Source: Streptomyces sp. RB17 (GTDB lineage Bacteria > Actinomycetota > Actinomycetes > Streptomycetales > Streptomycetaceae). Taken from it: a stretch of 64,000 nt of DNA. Where the stretch lies: NCBI RefSeq assembly GCF_009604455.1, contig NZ_WEGL01000010.1, forward strand, positions 186,001-250,000, in the 5' to 3' direction. A model generated the notes under the pieces. That model was not told the origin of the DNA. It saw only the letters and a program-made list of their open reading frames with translations, and ran no database searches. A program made the position numbers and the translations under genes. Shown piece by piece: positions 8,719-16,691 of this stretch (positions within the stretch are counted from its first letter, which is position 1; every line of letters begins with the position of its first letter).

Positions 8719-9000
8719 TCAGCGGATGGCGAAGCCGTCGTAGCCGCCGCGAGGTGTGTCCCAGATCTCGGTGACTCCGGCCACGTGTCCGGGCGTGTCG
8801 TCGCCCTGGAGCCAGTCCAGCAGGCCCTCGCAGCCCTCGCGCGAGCCCTCCGCTACCACCTGAACGCGGCCGTCGGCCAAATTGAGAGCAAAACCACTCA
8901 GGCCGCCGATCTCCAGCGCCTTGGCGCGCGTGAACCAGCGAAAACCCACGCCCTGCACGCGTCCACGCACCCAGGCGACCAGTCGTACATCCTCGCTCAT
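8719..9000 (-). CDS. acyP: Acylphosphatase
   Basis: A 93-residue cytosolic enzyme that hydrolyses acyl phosphates. The phosphate-binding loop GRVQGVGFRWFTR (residues 13-25) contains the catalytic Arg, and the catalytic Asn is in FALNLADGRVQV (about residue 40). Length and both motifs are exactly those of the family. It stands alone on the minus strand, divergent from the CAP-domain gene. Confidence 0.95.
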   Translation of the reverse strand: MSEDVRLVAWVRGRVQGVGFRWFTRAKALEIGGLSGFALNLADGRVQVVAEGSREGCEGLLDWLQGDDTPGHVAGVTEIWDTPRGGYDGFAIR

Positions 9001-9181
9001 GGGTGCAACCTAACCGGCCGATGTCGCTCGGGACACATCGCCCGTCGGCGGCATGCGGTACCGTCCCGACCCGATGCATCTCAGATGAAACTCACTCGAT
9101 CGAGTGAATCGGGTTGGCCATGGGAGTCACTCGCCACGCACGGCGCCGGTCGACCGCGAGGACGAGGAAGAGGGCAAGGAC

Positions 9182-10639
9182 ATGGGTCGCCACCGACGCT
9201 CCCCCGCCGGCCGCGCCACCTCGGGCCGCGCCACAGGGGTCACCCGCACACAGCGGTCCGCCACCGGCAGCGGCACCCCGCAGGACCCGTTCCCCGGGGA
9301 GGCCTGGCAGGACCCGTTCCGGGGTGGGGCGTGGCCGGACTCGTTCGCACCGGACTCGTTCGCAGGTGAGGCCTGGCAGGGCACATACGAGGGTGGCGCC
9401 CTGCAGGATCCGTACGCAGGCGGGATATCCGGGCGGGATCCCTACACCGGTGAGATCGCCCGGCAGGACTCGTACGCAGGCGAGATCGCCCGGCAGGGCT
9501 CGTACGCAGGCGAGATCGCCCGGCAGGACCGGTACTCGGGTGAGATCGTCCGGCGCGGGCAGGCGCCCCGGGGAATCGCGCCGTATCTGAACCCTGAGGC
9601 CTACACCCCGGCGACCGGTCTGCGGCCGCTGGCCTACGCCGACGCGACCGCCAAGGCGCACGCCTATCTGTTCGCGGCGGAGGGCGACGGCCCGGGCGGC
9701 TTCGGGGGCGGTGGCCTCACCATGGCCCGCGACTCCTCCTCCGGCCACCGGCGCCGCAGGACGCGGCGGCCGGTGCGCTCGGGCCTGCTCGGGGTGTCCG
9801 TGGCCGTGGCCCTCGGTACGGCCGCGGTGGCCACCGGTGTGATACCGGGTCTGCAGAACTACCGGCTCGGCGGCGATACGCACACCACCGGCGGCGAGCG
9901 GGTGCAGGCGGCGGCCGCGCCGAGCAACACGGCCGCCGAGCAGGGCGGCACCTCGGGCAGCGCCGGCACCCCGGGGGGCGCCGCCGGCCTGAACTCCGGG
10001 CCCTCGACGTCCCCGATCCCGTCGAGCCCGTCCGCCTCCGCGTCGCAGTCCGCGTCCGCGTCGCAGTCCGCGTCCGCGTCGCAGTCCGCGTCGGCGTCGG
10101 CCTCTCCCGCGTCCACCCCGTCGAGGACGGCGTCCGGGACGCCGACGCCGGGGGCGACGCCGGCCGGCAAGCCGACGAGCACCCCGTCGCGTACGGCGTC
10201 CACGGCACCGAAGGCACCGACGGCGCCGAAGACGAGTACCGGACCGGTCGCGGTGTCCACGGCGAACGCCGCCGAGGCAGAGGTGCTGAAGCTCGTGAAC
10301 GAGGAACGGGCGAAGGTCGGGTGCAGCCCGCTGGCGGCGAACTCCTCGCTGACGAAGCTGGCCGAGTCGTTCAGCGACGACATGGCGGCACGGGGCTTCT
10401 TCGACCACACCGACCCGGACGGCAGGACGCCGTGGGACCGGGCCGCCGCGGCGGGGATCACCGACCTCGGCGGCGAGAACATAGCCCGCGGCCAGGCCGA
10501 CGCGGCGGCCGTGATGCAGGCCTGGATGAACAGCCCCGGCCACCGCGCCAACATCCTCAACTGCGACTTCAAGACCCTCGGCGTCGGCGTCCACTTCGGC
10601 CCGGGCGGGCCTTGGTGGACGCAGGACTTCGGGTACTGA
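9182..10639 (+). CDS. Membrane-anchored CAP-domain (SCP/PR1-like) protein
   Basis: About 485 residues in four parts: a cytoplasmic N-terminal region (1-195) with tandem 10-residue repeats of the type YAGEIARQDS; a basic stretch (RRRRTRRP) and a single membrane helix near 203-225; an extracellular linker rich in Ser, Ala, Thr and Pro with SASQ repeats; and a C-terminal CAP domain of ~120 residues with the conserved HTDPDGRTPWDR, GENIARG and NSPGHRANIL motifs (YkwD-like). The ATG at 9182 is chosen because the basic start MGRHRRSPAGRA is typical; an earlier in-frame ATG at 9104 lacks a site. The CAP domain probably acts at the cell wall. The role of the repeat region is unknown. Confidence 0.85.
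   Translation: MGRHRRSPAGRATSGRATGVTRTQRSATGSGTPQDPFPGEAWQDPFRGGAWPDSFAPDSFAGEAWQGTYEGGALQDPYAGGISGRDPYTGEIARQDSYAGEIARQGSYAGEIARQDRYSGEIVRRGQAPRGIAPYLNPEAYTPATGLRPLAYADATAKAHAYLFAAEGDGPGGFGGGGLTMARDSSSGHRRRRTRRPVRSGLLGVSVAVALGTAAVATGVIPGLQNYRLGGDTHTTGGERVQAAAAPSNTAAEQGGTSGSAGTPGGAAGLNSGPSTSPIPSSPSASASQSASASQSASASQSASASASPASTPSRTASGTPTPGATPAGKPTSTPSRTASTAPKAPTAPKTSTGPVAVSTANAAEAEVLKLVNEERAKVGCSPLAANSSLTKLAESFSDDMAARGFFDHTDPDGRTPWDRAAAAGITDLGGENIARGQADAAAVMQAWMNSPGHRANILNCDFKTLGVGVHFGPGGPWWTQDFGY
9443..9562 (+). repeat. Four tandem 30-bp repeats in the CAP-protein gene
   Basis: Four in-frame 30-bp units encode variants of Tyr-x-Gly-Glu-Ile-Ala-Arg-Gln-x-x. The middle two are almost identical at DNA level and the outer two have diverged. 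Weaker, related units (GEAWQD, GGAWPD, GGALQD) precede them from about 9295. Confidence 0.85.
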
Positions 10640-10836
10640 GACACGTACCGGGCCACCGGACGGACGCCGGGCGCGATCACGACAAGGGAAGAACCCCGCT
10701 GTGGCCGGGGCGGCCGGCTCCACGACTTCAGCCGGCCACCTTCGGCGCCGAACGCGGCCTCGGACATGCGCACGGCTACGGATGGTCGACCCGGGTGCGC
10801 CCGGCGCCATCGGCCGCCGGCGGACCAGCGACCGAG

Positions 10837-11157
10837 GTGGGGGAGTTGAGCAGGCACAACGCCACGCAGGGACAGTGGTTCGAGCGGAACGCCGATGCGG
10901 TGAGCCGATGGTCTGAGCGGGTGATATTTCTCGGCGCCTGCGCCATCGGCATCCAACGCGTCCACCAACACGCCTTCATCCACGCCTGCCTGTGGTTCGC
11001 CGCCGGCGTTGGCGGCACATGGATGCACATCGCTGACGCACGACGCGCGAGGCGCGACGCCGAGCGAGCACGACAGCAGCAACTGCACAGGCTCGCCGAA
11101 TTGCTCCGCGAGGCCTCAGCACGGAAGACGGAGCAAAGCCGCAGGTCGCAGGCCTGA
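10837..11157 (+). CDS. Small membrane-associated hypothetical protein
   Basis: About 106 residues. A hydrophilic N-terminus is followed by a hydrophobic hairpin-like stretch (RVIFLGACAIGIQ, then ACLWFAAGVGGTW) and a strongly basic, helical C-terminus rich in Arg and Gln. Third codon positions are G/C-rich, which supports coding. The start is uncertain: GTG at 10837 or TTG at 10846, the latter with GAGG eight bases upstream. I do not recognise the family. It converges on the flavodoxin-like gene with a 15-bp gap. Confidence 0.5.
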   Translation: MGELSRHNATQGQWFERNADAVSRWSERVIFLGACAIGIQRVHQHAFIHACLWFAAGVGGTWMHIADARRARRDAERARQQQLHRLAELLREASARKTEQSRRSQA

Positions 11158-11172
11158 ACCGGCACTGAGCCC

Positions 11173-11754
11173 TCAGGCCGCGCGCCCCCGCGTGAACACG
11201 CGCGCCGTCTCGGTGACGCGGCGCCCCAGGTGCTCGGCCGTGGCGATGTCGGACTTGTGCACGGCGTCCGGGCCCTCGTCCACGTTGGTCTGGGCCGCCG
11301 CGCCCGCGAAGACGCCGAGGCGGTTGAGGTCGTTCTCGGAGCCCGCGCTGTTGTTCCAGCCGGGGTGCAGGCCGAGGTTGATCCAGTTCATCCCGTGCTG
11401 CGCGGCAAGGATCTGGAAGAACTGCAGGGTGTGCAGCTTGTCGCCGCTCTTGGAACCGGAGTTGGTGAAGCCGGCGGCCAGCTTGTCCTTCCAGTCCTGG
11501 CCGAACCAGCGCTTGGAGGTCGCCTCGGCGAACACGTGGAAGGCACCGGAGGCGGTGCCCATGTAGGTGGGCGAGCCGAAGACGATCGCGTCGGAGCGGT
11601 CCAGCGTCTCCCACTGCTCGTCGGTGATCTCGTCGACCTTGATCAGGTGCACCTCGGCGCCCGCCTCGGCGGCACCGGCGCGGACGGCCTCGGCGAGGAC
11701 GGCGGTGTGGCCGTAGCCGGAGTGGTAGGCGATGGAAACGACAGGGGTGGTCAC
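11173..11754 (-). CDS. WrbA-like flavodoxin-family NAD(P)H:quinone oxidoreductase
   Basis: A 193-residue flavodoxin-fold protein. The FMN phosphate-binding loop is YHSGYGHTAVLAE (residues 9-21), followed by the FGSPTYMGTASG loop near residues 59-70. Members of the family reduce quinones by two electrons and help against oxidative or electrophile stress. The GTG start has GGAG upstream. The gene is divergent from an HxlR-family regulator, which very likely controls it through the palindrome at 11803-11823. The physiological substrate is not deducible. Confidence 0.9.
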   Translation of the reverse strand: MTTPVVSIAYHSGYGHTAVLAEAVRAGAAEAGAEVHLIKVDEITDEQWETLDRSDAIVFGSPTYMGTASGAFHVFAEATSKRWFGQDWKDKLAAGFTNSGSKSGDKLHTLQFFQILAAQHGMNWINLGLHPGWNNSAGSENDLNRLGVFAGAAAQTNVDEGPDAVHKSDIATAEHLGRRVTETARVFTRGRAA

Positions 11755-11802
11755 GATGCGTACTCCTGGGATGGGCAGGTCACTGGCACTGATGGAAGGA
11801 AA

Positions 11803-11823
11803 GCACTAACTTTTAGATAGTGC
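11803..11823. promoter_or_regulatory. Candidate HxlR operator between the oxidoreductase and regulator genes
   Basis: GCACTA and TAGTGC form a perfect 6-bp inverted repeat with a 9-bp A/T-rich centre (ACTTTTAGA), in the 108-bp divergent intergenic region. The A/T-rich centre stands out against the GC-rich surroundings, as expected for overlapping promoters. Confidence 0.55.
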
Positions 11824-11862
11824 AACCCGCCGGTTAGCGCTGCGTTCGAGTACGCTTACGGG

Positions 11863-12264
11863 ATGGACACCACGCAGGAGCGCACCGAGGCACAGGACCT
11901 CCCGTACAACGTGTTCGCCAAGGCCTGCCCCTCGCGCGGCACGCTGGAGCACGTCACAGGACGCTGGGGCGCGCTCACGCTGGGCGCGCTGCACGAGGGC
12001 TCACTGCGCTTCAACGAGCTGCGCCGCCGCGTGGACGGGGTGAGCGAGAAGATGCTGTCCCAGACGCTGCACGCGCTGGAGCGCGACGGCCTGGTGCACC
12101 GCGAGGCACAGCCCACCAACCCGCCGCGCGTGGACTACGAACTGACCCCCCTGGGCCGTCAGGTGGCCGAGCGGCTGCTGGCGCTCATCCACTGCGTGGA
12201 GGGCGCCATGGACGACGTCCTCACGGCACGCGCGCGTTACGACGAGACGCGCGGCGCCCTCTGA
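11863..12264 (+). CDS. HxlR-family winged-helix transcriptional regulator
   Basis: A 133-residue HxlR/DUF24-type regulator. The core runs from CPSRGTLEHVTGRWGALTLG (residues 22-41), with the conserved redox-type Cys at 22, through FNELRRRVDGVSEKMLSQTL (recognition helix) to the wing RVDYELTPLGR. Members often sense quinones or aldehydes through the N-terminal Cys. It is divergent from the quinone-oxidoreductase-like gene, a common arrangement for this family. Its 3' end overlaps mutM (convergent) by 28 bp. Confidence 0.92.
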   Translation: MDTTQERTEAQDLPYNVFAKACPSRGTLEHVTGRWGALTLGALHEGSLRFNELRRRVDGVSEKMLSQTLHALERDGLVHREAQPTNPPRVDYELTPLGRQVAERLLALIHCVEGAMDDVLTARARYDETRGAL

Positions 12265-13097
12265 CACTTCGGGCAGAAGTAGCTGGAGCGGTTCATCCAG
12301 GGGCGGCGGCGCATCGGGGTGCCGCACCGCTTGCAGGGCAGGCCCTCACGGCCGTACGCGTCCAGGGACCGGTCGAAGTACCCCGACTCGCCGTTGACGT
12401 TGACGTACAGGCTGTCGAAGCTGGTGCCGCCGACGGCGAGGGCGGCGTTCATCACGTCCCGGACGTGGCCCAGGAGTTCGGTCGTGACCGGTCGGGTGAA
12501 GTTCGCCGTCGGGCGCTCGTAGTGGATACGGGCGCGCCACAGCGCCTCGTCCGCGTAGATGTTGCCGACCCCGCTGATCAGCGACTGGTCCAGCAGGGCC
12601 CGCTTGATGGTGGTCCGCTTGCGGCGCAGCGCCAGGTGGAAGGCCTCGTCGTCGAACAGCGGGTCGAGGGGGTCGCGGGCGATGTGCGCGATGACGTCGG
12701 GCAGGCCGTCGGGGGTGTTGTCGTGCAACGACAGCCCGCCGAAGGTGCGTTGGTCGACGAAGCGGAGTTCGGTGCCGAGGGAGTCGGCGAACCGGACGCG
12801 GATGCGCAGGTGCTTCTCGTCCGGTGCCTCGTGCGGCTGCACCAGCAGCTGACCGCTCATCCCGAGGTGGGCGAGGACGGACTGGTTCGTCTCCTCCAGC
12901 GGCAGCCACAGGTACTTGCCACGGCGGCTGGGGGTGCCGATGTGGTGGCCCTTGAGCCGGTGCGCGAAGTCCTCGGGCCCCGCCAGGTGCCGGCGTACGG
13001 CGCGCGGATGCAGCACCTCGGCCTCGGCGACGGTGCGGTGGGCGACCCAGCGCGCGAGGCCGCGCCGGACGACCTCGACCTCGGGCAACTCGGGCAT
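12237..13097 (-). CDS. mutM: Formamidopyrimidine-DNA glycosylase MutM (Fpg)
   Basis: A 286-residue base-excision repair enzyme that removes 8-oxoguanine and formamidopyrimidines and nicks the strand. The N-terminal PELPEVE supplies the catalytic Pro and Glu, the helix-two-turn-helix carries ISGVGNIYADEALW, and the C-terminal zinc finger has CKRC...CPKC spaced by 16 residues. Length is normal. It lies downstream of rnc, separated by a strong hairpin at 13129-13166, so it probably has its own promoter in the short gap. Confidence 0.97.
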   Translation of the reverse strand: MPELPEVEVVRRGLARWVAHRTVAEAEVLHPRAVRRHLAGPEDFAHRLKGHHIGTPSRRGKYLWLPLEETNQSVLAHLGMSGQLLVQPHEAPDEKHLRIRVRFADSLGTELRFVDQRTFGGLSLHDNTPDGLPDVIAHIARDPLDPLFDDEAFHLALRRKRTTIKRALLDQSLISGVGNIYADEALWRARIHYERPTANFTRPVTTELLGHVRDVMNAALAVGGTSFDSLYVNVNGESGYFDRSLDAYGREGLPCKRCGTPMRRRPWMNRSSYFCPKCQRAPRVSS

Positions 13098-13128
13098 CGG
13101 AACCCCCGTACGAAGCGGTGGACGAGCT

Positions 13129-13166
13129 GAGCGCCCGCCCCGTCGGGAACGGCGGGGCGGGCGCTC
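13129..13166 (-). terminator. Hairpin between rnc and mutM
   Basis: A perfect 14-bp G/C-rich stem (13129-13142 with 13153-13166) lies 15 bp past the rnc stop codon. It probably ends or attenuates the DUF177-rpmF-rnc transcript before mutM. Confidence 0.7.
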
Positions 13167-13180
13167 GGTACTGCTGTGGA

Positions 13181-14026
13181 TCAGGCGGGAGCGGACGACG
13201 ACTCGCCGTCCTGGACAGCCTGCTTGGCCTCCGCGTCGGCCTGCTGGGCCTCCTGGGCTGCCTTGGCGCGCTCGTCCGCCGCGGCCCGGATGGACCGCCA
13301 GGCGGACTCGGCGGCCTGCTGCTCCGCCTCCTTCTTGCTGCGGCCGGTGCCGGTGCCGTACGAGACGCCTCCGACGCGGGCGGCAGCAGTGAAGGTCTTC
13401 TCGTGATCGGGGCCGGTCTCCGTGACCAGGTACTCGGGCACGCCGAGTCCTTCGGTCGCGGTCAGCTCCTGGAGGGAGGTCTTCCAGTCCAGGCCGGCAC
13501 CGAGGTTCGAGGACTTCTCGATCAGCGGGTCGAAGAGCCGGTGCACCAGCTCGGACGCCGCGTCGAGGCCCTGGTCGAGATAGACCGCGCCGATCACCGC
13601 TTCCAGGGTGTCGGCAAGGATGGACGCCTTGTCCCGGCCGCCCGTGCCCTCTTCACCGCGGCCCAGCCGGATGAAGGAGCCCAGGTCGAGGCCGCGGCCG
13701 ACCTCCGCCAGCGCACGCGAGTTGACCACCGCGGCCCGCAACTTGGCCAGCTGGCCTTCGGGCAGGTCGGGGTGGATGCGGTACAGCGTGTCCGTGACGA
13801 CGAGGCCGAGCACGGAGTCCCCGAGGAACTCCAGCCGCTCGTTCGTCGGCAGACCGCCGTTCTCGTACGCGTAGGAACGGTGGGTCAGCGCGCGCACCAG
13901 AAGGGCGGACTCGACCTTGTAGCCGAGCCGCCCTTCCAGAAGCGTGTGGGACGAGGCCTGGTTGTCCGCCTTCTTCTTGGCGGGTGCGTCCGCCTTGGCG
14001 TCTTCCGCCTTCTTGGGACTGGACAC
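13181..14026 (-). CDS. rnc: Ribonuclease III (AbsB homologue)
   Basis: About 281 residues. A Lys/Ala-rich N-terminal tail is followed by the endonuclease domain with the signature ERLEFLGDSVLGL and the second metal-ligand segment DTLEAVIGAVYLD, then a double-stranded RNA-binding domain (DWKTSLQELTA... to GRSKKEAEQQAA) and an Ala/Gln/Glu-rich tail. It processes rRNA and structured mRNAs; in S. coelicolor the gene (absB) also affects antibiotic production. I place the start at GTG 14026, which has AGAGG four bases upstream; GTG 14038 in the same frame is an alternative without a clear site. It follows rpmF closely. Confidence 0.95.
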   Translation of the reverse strand: MSSPKKAEDAKADAPAKKKADNQASSHTLLEGRLGYKVESALLVRALTHRSYAYENGGLPTNERLEFLGDSVLGLVVTDTLYRIHPDLPEGQLAKLRAAVVNSRALAEVGRGLDLGSFIRLGRGEEGTGGRDKASILADTLEAVIGAVYLDQGLDAASELVHRLFDPLIEKSSNLGAGLDWKTSLQELTATEGLGVPEYLVTETGPDHEKTFTAAARVGGVSYGTGTGRSKKEAEQQAAESAWRSIRAAADERAKAAQEAQQADAEAKQAVQDGESSSAPA

Positions 14027-14046
14027 AGTGCCTCTCACCAGCCCGC

Positions 14047-14220
14047 TCAGACTTCGAGGACCTGGCGCTTGTTGTAGGTGCCGCAAGACGGGCACGCGAT
14101 GTGCTGCTGCTTGGGCTCGTGGCAGCGCTCGCACGCAACCAGGGTGGGGACCGCAGCCTTCCACTGCGACCGGCGGTGGCGCGTGTTGCTGCGCGACATC
14201 TTCCGCTTCGGAACAGCCAC
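14047..14220 (-). CDS. rpmF: 50S ribosomal protein L32
   Basis: A 57-residue L32 protein, MAVPKRKMSRSNTRHRRSQW, with a complete zinc ribbon formed by CERC (30-33) and CPSC (43-46), the zinc-binding C+ form. It begins two bases after the DUF177 stop and ends just before rnc, so it is in the middle of a tight three-gene operon. This order is widely conserved in bacteria. Confidence 0.98.
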   Translation of the reverse strand: MAVPKRKMSRSNTRHRRSQWKAAVPTLVACERCHEPKQQHIACPSCGTYNKRQVLEV

Positions 14221-14222
14221 GG

Positions 14223-14876
14223 CTACTTCTCCTGCTTCTCGTCGGCGCGTGCTGACTGAGGCGCGCCGCCGCTCATCTCGTCCTTCTCGCCGTCTTCGAG
14301 TGAACCGGCGAGTCCCTGCAAAGCCGCCCAACGGATGTCGACGGCGTCGTGGTGGTGGTCCGGGTCGTCCGCGAGCCGCGCTCCGCACTCGGAGCACAGG
14401 CCCGGACAGTCTTCCTGGCACACCGGCTGCATCGGCAGTGCGAGCACCACCGCATCGCGCAGCAGAGGTTCGAGGTCGAAGAGTCCGTCCTCGAGGAAGA
14501 ACCTGTCCTCGTCGTCCTCGGCGTCGTCGCCCGGTTCCGCGATCACACGGCCCCGGTCGTCGGCGTCAGGGTACGAGAACAGTTCCTGGAAGTCCGCTTC
14601 GAGCTCCAGCCCGACCGGCTCCAGACACCTTACGCACTCCCCCTCGGCCTGTGCACGGGCGGTGCCTGTGACGAGCACCCCTTCCATGACCGACTCGAGC
14701 CGGAGGTCGAGCTCCACCGGGGCGCCTTCCGGCACTCCGATGACCCCCTGGATGCCGAGATCGGCGGGAGCGTCGATCGTGCGGGTCAGGCGCTGGAGCG
14801 CGCCTGGACGCCGACCCAGCTCGTGCGTGTCGAACACGAGGGGGTTGCGGTGGTCGAGGCGGGCGTTGGAGGCCAT
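14223..14876 (-). CDS. DUF177 / YceD-family protein upstream of rpmF
   Basis: A 217-residue YceD-type protein. The conserved core includes VLVTGTARAQAEGECVRCLE (two Cys of a possible metal site) and the C-terminal CQEDCPGLCSECGARL Cys cluster. The end is acidic and His-rich (DPDHHHDAVD). The gene precedes rpmF almost everywhere; a link to rRNA or ribosome assembly is known for plant and bacterial homologues, but the molecular role is not settled. It is the first gene of the DUF177-rpmF-rnc operon. Confidence 0.93.
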   Translation of the reverse strand: MASNARLDHRNPLVFDTHELGRRPGALQRLTRTIDAPADLGIQGVIGVPEGAPVELDLRLESVMEGVLVTGTARAQAEGECVRCLEPVGLELEADFQELFSYPDADDRGRVIAEPGDDAEDDEDRFFLEDGLFDLEPLLRDAVVLALPMQPVCQEDCPGLCSECGARLADDPDHHHDAVDIRWAALQGLAGSLEDGEKDEMSGGAPQSARADEKQEK

Positions 14877-15054
14877 TCCTGCTTTCGATCTTCGAACTCG
14901 GAGGGCCGCCGCCCGACGGTGTCGTGGGCAGCGGTGATCGCGGACGTACGCGCGACCGAAGAGCCAGGATACTGGACCTTTCGCTCAGGGCCCAATCCGG
15001 AGGTCGGCGGGCCGTCGCGTGGGGCGGCGTCCCGCCCGCCACTGGCCCGGCCCG

Positions 15055-16128
15055 CTACAGGCCCCGGCCCTGCTCGTACGCCCTCAGCTGCTCCGCGCTG
15101 ATCATGCTGGTGTCGAAGAGGCTGGTCTCGTCGAGAGCGTAGCCCTGCTGCGCCTGGTGCTGGGGCTGCTGCTGGTGGGCCTGCTGGGGGTCGTAGGCGG
15201 CCTGCTGCTGGTCGTAGCCCTGATAGGCGGCGTACGGGTCCGCCTGCTGGTAGCCGTACGGGTCCTGCTGGCCGTAGGCGGGCTGCTGCGGGAAGCCGCC
15301 GTAGGGGTCCGGCTGCTGCTGGTCGTACGCATAGGCCGGCTGCGGCTCGTACGACGGCTGCTGCGGCTGCTGCACGGGCTGGGCCGGGCGCTCGGCCGGG
15401 GCGTCCTGCTCGGCGAGGGCGGCGAGGTCGGCGAGGTAGTCGGCGTCGCTGGAGTGCTGGAAGGTCGTGGTGTCGTCGGCGAGGGCGCCGAGGTCGTCCG
15501 TGGCGATCCGGCCGTGCAGCTTCTGCCGGCCGCGGCCGACGGCCTCCAGGGTCTTGGCGAGGACCGCCTCGAAGGCGCCCAGCTTGACGTCGACGTACTG
15601 GTCGGCGTTGTGGCGCAGGGTCTCCGGGTCGTGGCTGCGCTCGGGGGCGTCCTCGTCCTCGTAGCCGTTCTCGTCCAGGCCGGGGCCGGTGCCGAGCAGC
15701 TTCTCGCGGCCCCTGCCCACCGAGCCGAGGGTCTTGGTGAGGACGACCTCGAAGTTGGCGAGCTTGGAGTCGACGTAGTCGTCGGCCTCGGCGCGGATCT
15801 CCTCGGCCTCCTTGCGGGCCTCGGCGAGGATCCGGTCGGCCTCGGCCTGGGAGCGGCGGGCGACCTCGGTGTCGGAGATCAGCGAGCCGCGCTCGGCGTG
15901 CGCGGTCGAGATGATCCGCTCGGCTTCCTGGCGGGCCTGCTCGACCATCTGGTCACGGCCGCCGATCAGCTCCTGCGCCTGCGCCAGGGAGCCGGGCAGC
16001 GCCTGGCGCACCTCTTCGAGCATCGCGAGCAGATCGGCGCGGTTGACCACGCACGACGCCGACATGGGCATGGAACGGGCGCCGGAGACCGTGGAGACGA
16101 TCTCGTCGAGCTTCTTCTGCACGTCCAC
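15055..16128 (-). CDS. DivIVA-like coiled-coil protein with Gln/Tyr-rich tail
   Basis: A 357-residue protein. The N-terminal two thirds form a long helix rich in Glu, Ala and Arg (for example ARQEAERIISTAHAERG and EARKEAEEIRAEADD), resembling ATP-synthase b-subunit or DivIVA coiled coils. Two similar segments, VLTKTLGSVGRGREKL and VLAKTLEAVGRGRQKL, form an internal duplication. The last 130 residues are low-complexity Gln, Pro, Tyr and Ala. It is often annotated as a cell-division initiation protein, and polar scaffold function is plausible but not shown here. It follows coaD by 57 bp on the same strand, starting at GTG. Confidence 0.85.
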   Translation of the reverse strand: MDVQKKLDEIVSTVSGARSMPMSASCVVNRADLLAMLEEVRQALPGSLAQAQELIGGRDQMVEQARQEAERIISTAHAERGSLISDTEVARRSQAEADRILAEARKEAEEIRAEADDYVDSKLANFEVVLTKTLGSVGRGREKLLGTGPGLDENGYEDEDAPERSHDPETLRHNADQYVDVKLGAFEAVLAKTLEAVGRGRQKLHGRIATDDLGALADDTTTFQHSSDADYLADLAALAEQDAPAERPAQPVQQPQQPSYEPQPAYAYDQQQPDPYGGFPQQPAYGQQDPYGYQQADPYAAYQGYDQQQAAYDPQQAHQQQPQHQAQQGYALDETSLFDTSMISAEQLRAYEQGRGL

Positions 16129-16185
16129 CTGTGCTCGCCACTCTCTACAGCCGGGTTGGAGACGGACGGGACGACTGTAGCCCCA

Positions 16186-16665
16186 TCAGTCCTTGCGCAG
16201 GCGCTTGTTCAGGGCCTCCAGCACCGGCGCGGGCACCAGGTGGGAGACGTCCCCGCCCCAGGCCGCGACCTCCTTGACCAGGGAGGAGGAGAGGAAGCTG
16301 TAGGTGGGGTTGGTGGGCACGAAGAGCGTTTCGACGCCGGTGAGGCCGATGTTCATCTGGGCCATCTGCAGTTCGTAGTCGAAGTCGCTGACGGCACGCA
16401 GGCCCTTGACGATGGCGGGGATGTCCCGCTGCTTGCAGAAGTCGACGAGGAGGCCGTGGAAGGCCTCGACCCGGACGTTGGCGTAGTCGGCGGTGACCTC
16501 GCGGATCAGCTCGATCCGCTCCTCGATCTCGAACAGGCCCTTCTTGGACTTGTTGATCATCACCGCGACATAGACCTCGTCGTACAGACGGGAGGCGCGG
16601 GCAATGATGTCGAGGTGTCCGTTGGTGATGGGGTCGAACGACCCGGGACAGACGGCGCGGCGCAC
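16186..16665 (-). CDS. coaD: Phosphopantetheine adenylyltransferase
   Basis: A 159-residue enzyme that joins ATP and 4'-phosphopantetheine to make dephospho-CoA. The nucleotidyltransferase motif GSFDPITNGH begins at residue 8, and the C-terminal substrate loop TNPTYSFLSSSLVKE is intact. The start is set at GTG 16665, with GAGGGA seven bases upstream and the family's canonical MRRAVCPG; an in-frame ATG at 16695 overlaps the rsmD stop (ATGA) and would add ten residues. It follows rsmD in the recG-rsmD-coaD series. Confidence 0.96.
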   Translation of the reverse strand: MRRAVCPGSFDPITNGHLDIIARASRLYDEVYVAVMINKSKKGLFEIEERIELIREVTADYANVRVEAFHGLLVDFCKQRDIPAIVKGLRAVSDFDYELQMAQMNIGLTGVETLFVPTNPTYSFLSSSLVKEVAAWGGDVSHLVPAPVLEALNKRLRKD

Positions 16666-16691
16666 TTGTGATCCCTCGCTCTCCGGTCCGG

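Noticed and set aside
10776..11165. A minus-strand frame opposite the small membrane protein gene
   Set aside because: It lacks a ribosome site and has poor codon bias; the plus-strand frame has G/C-rich third positions and a plausible membrane segment.
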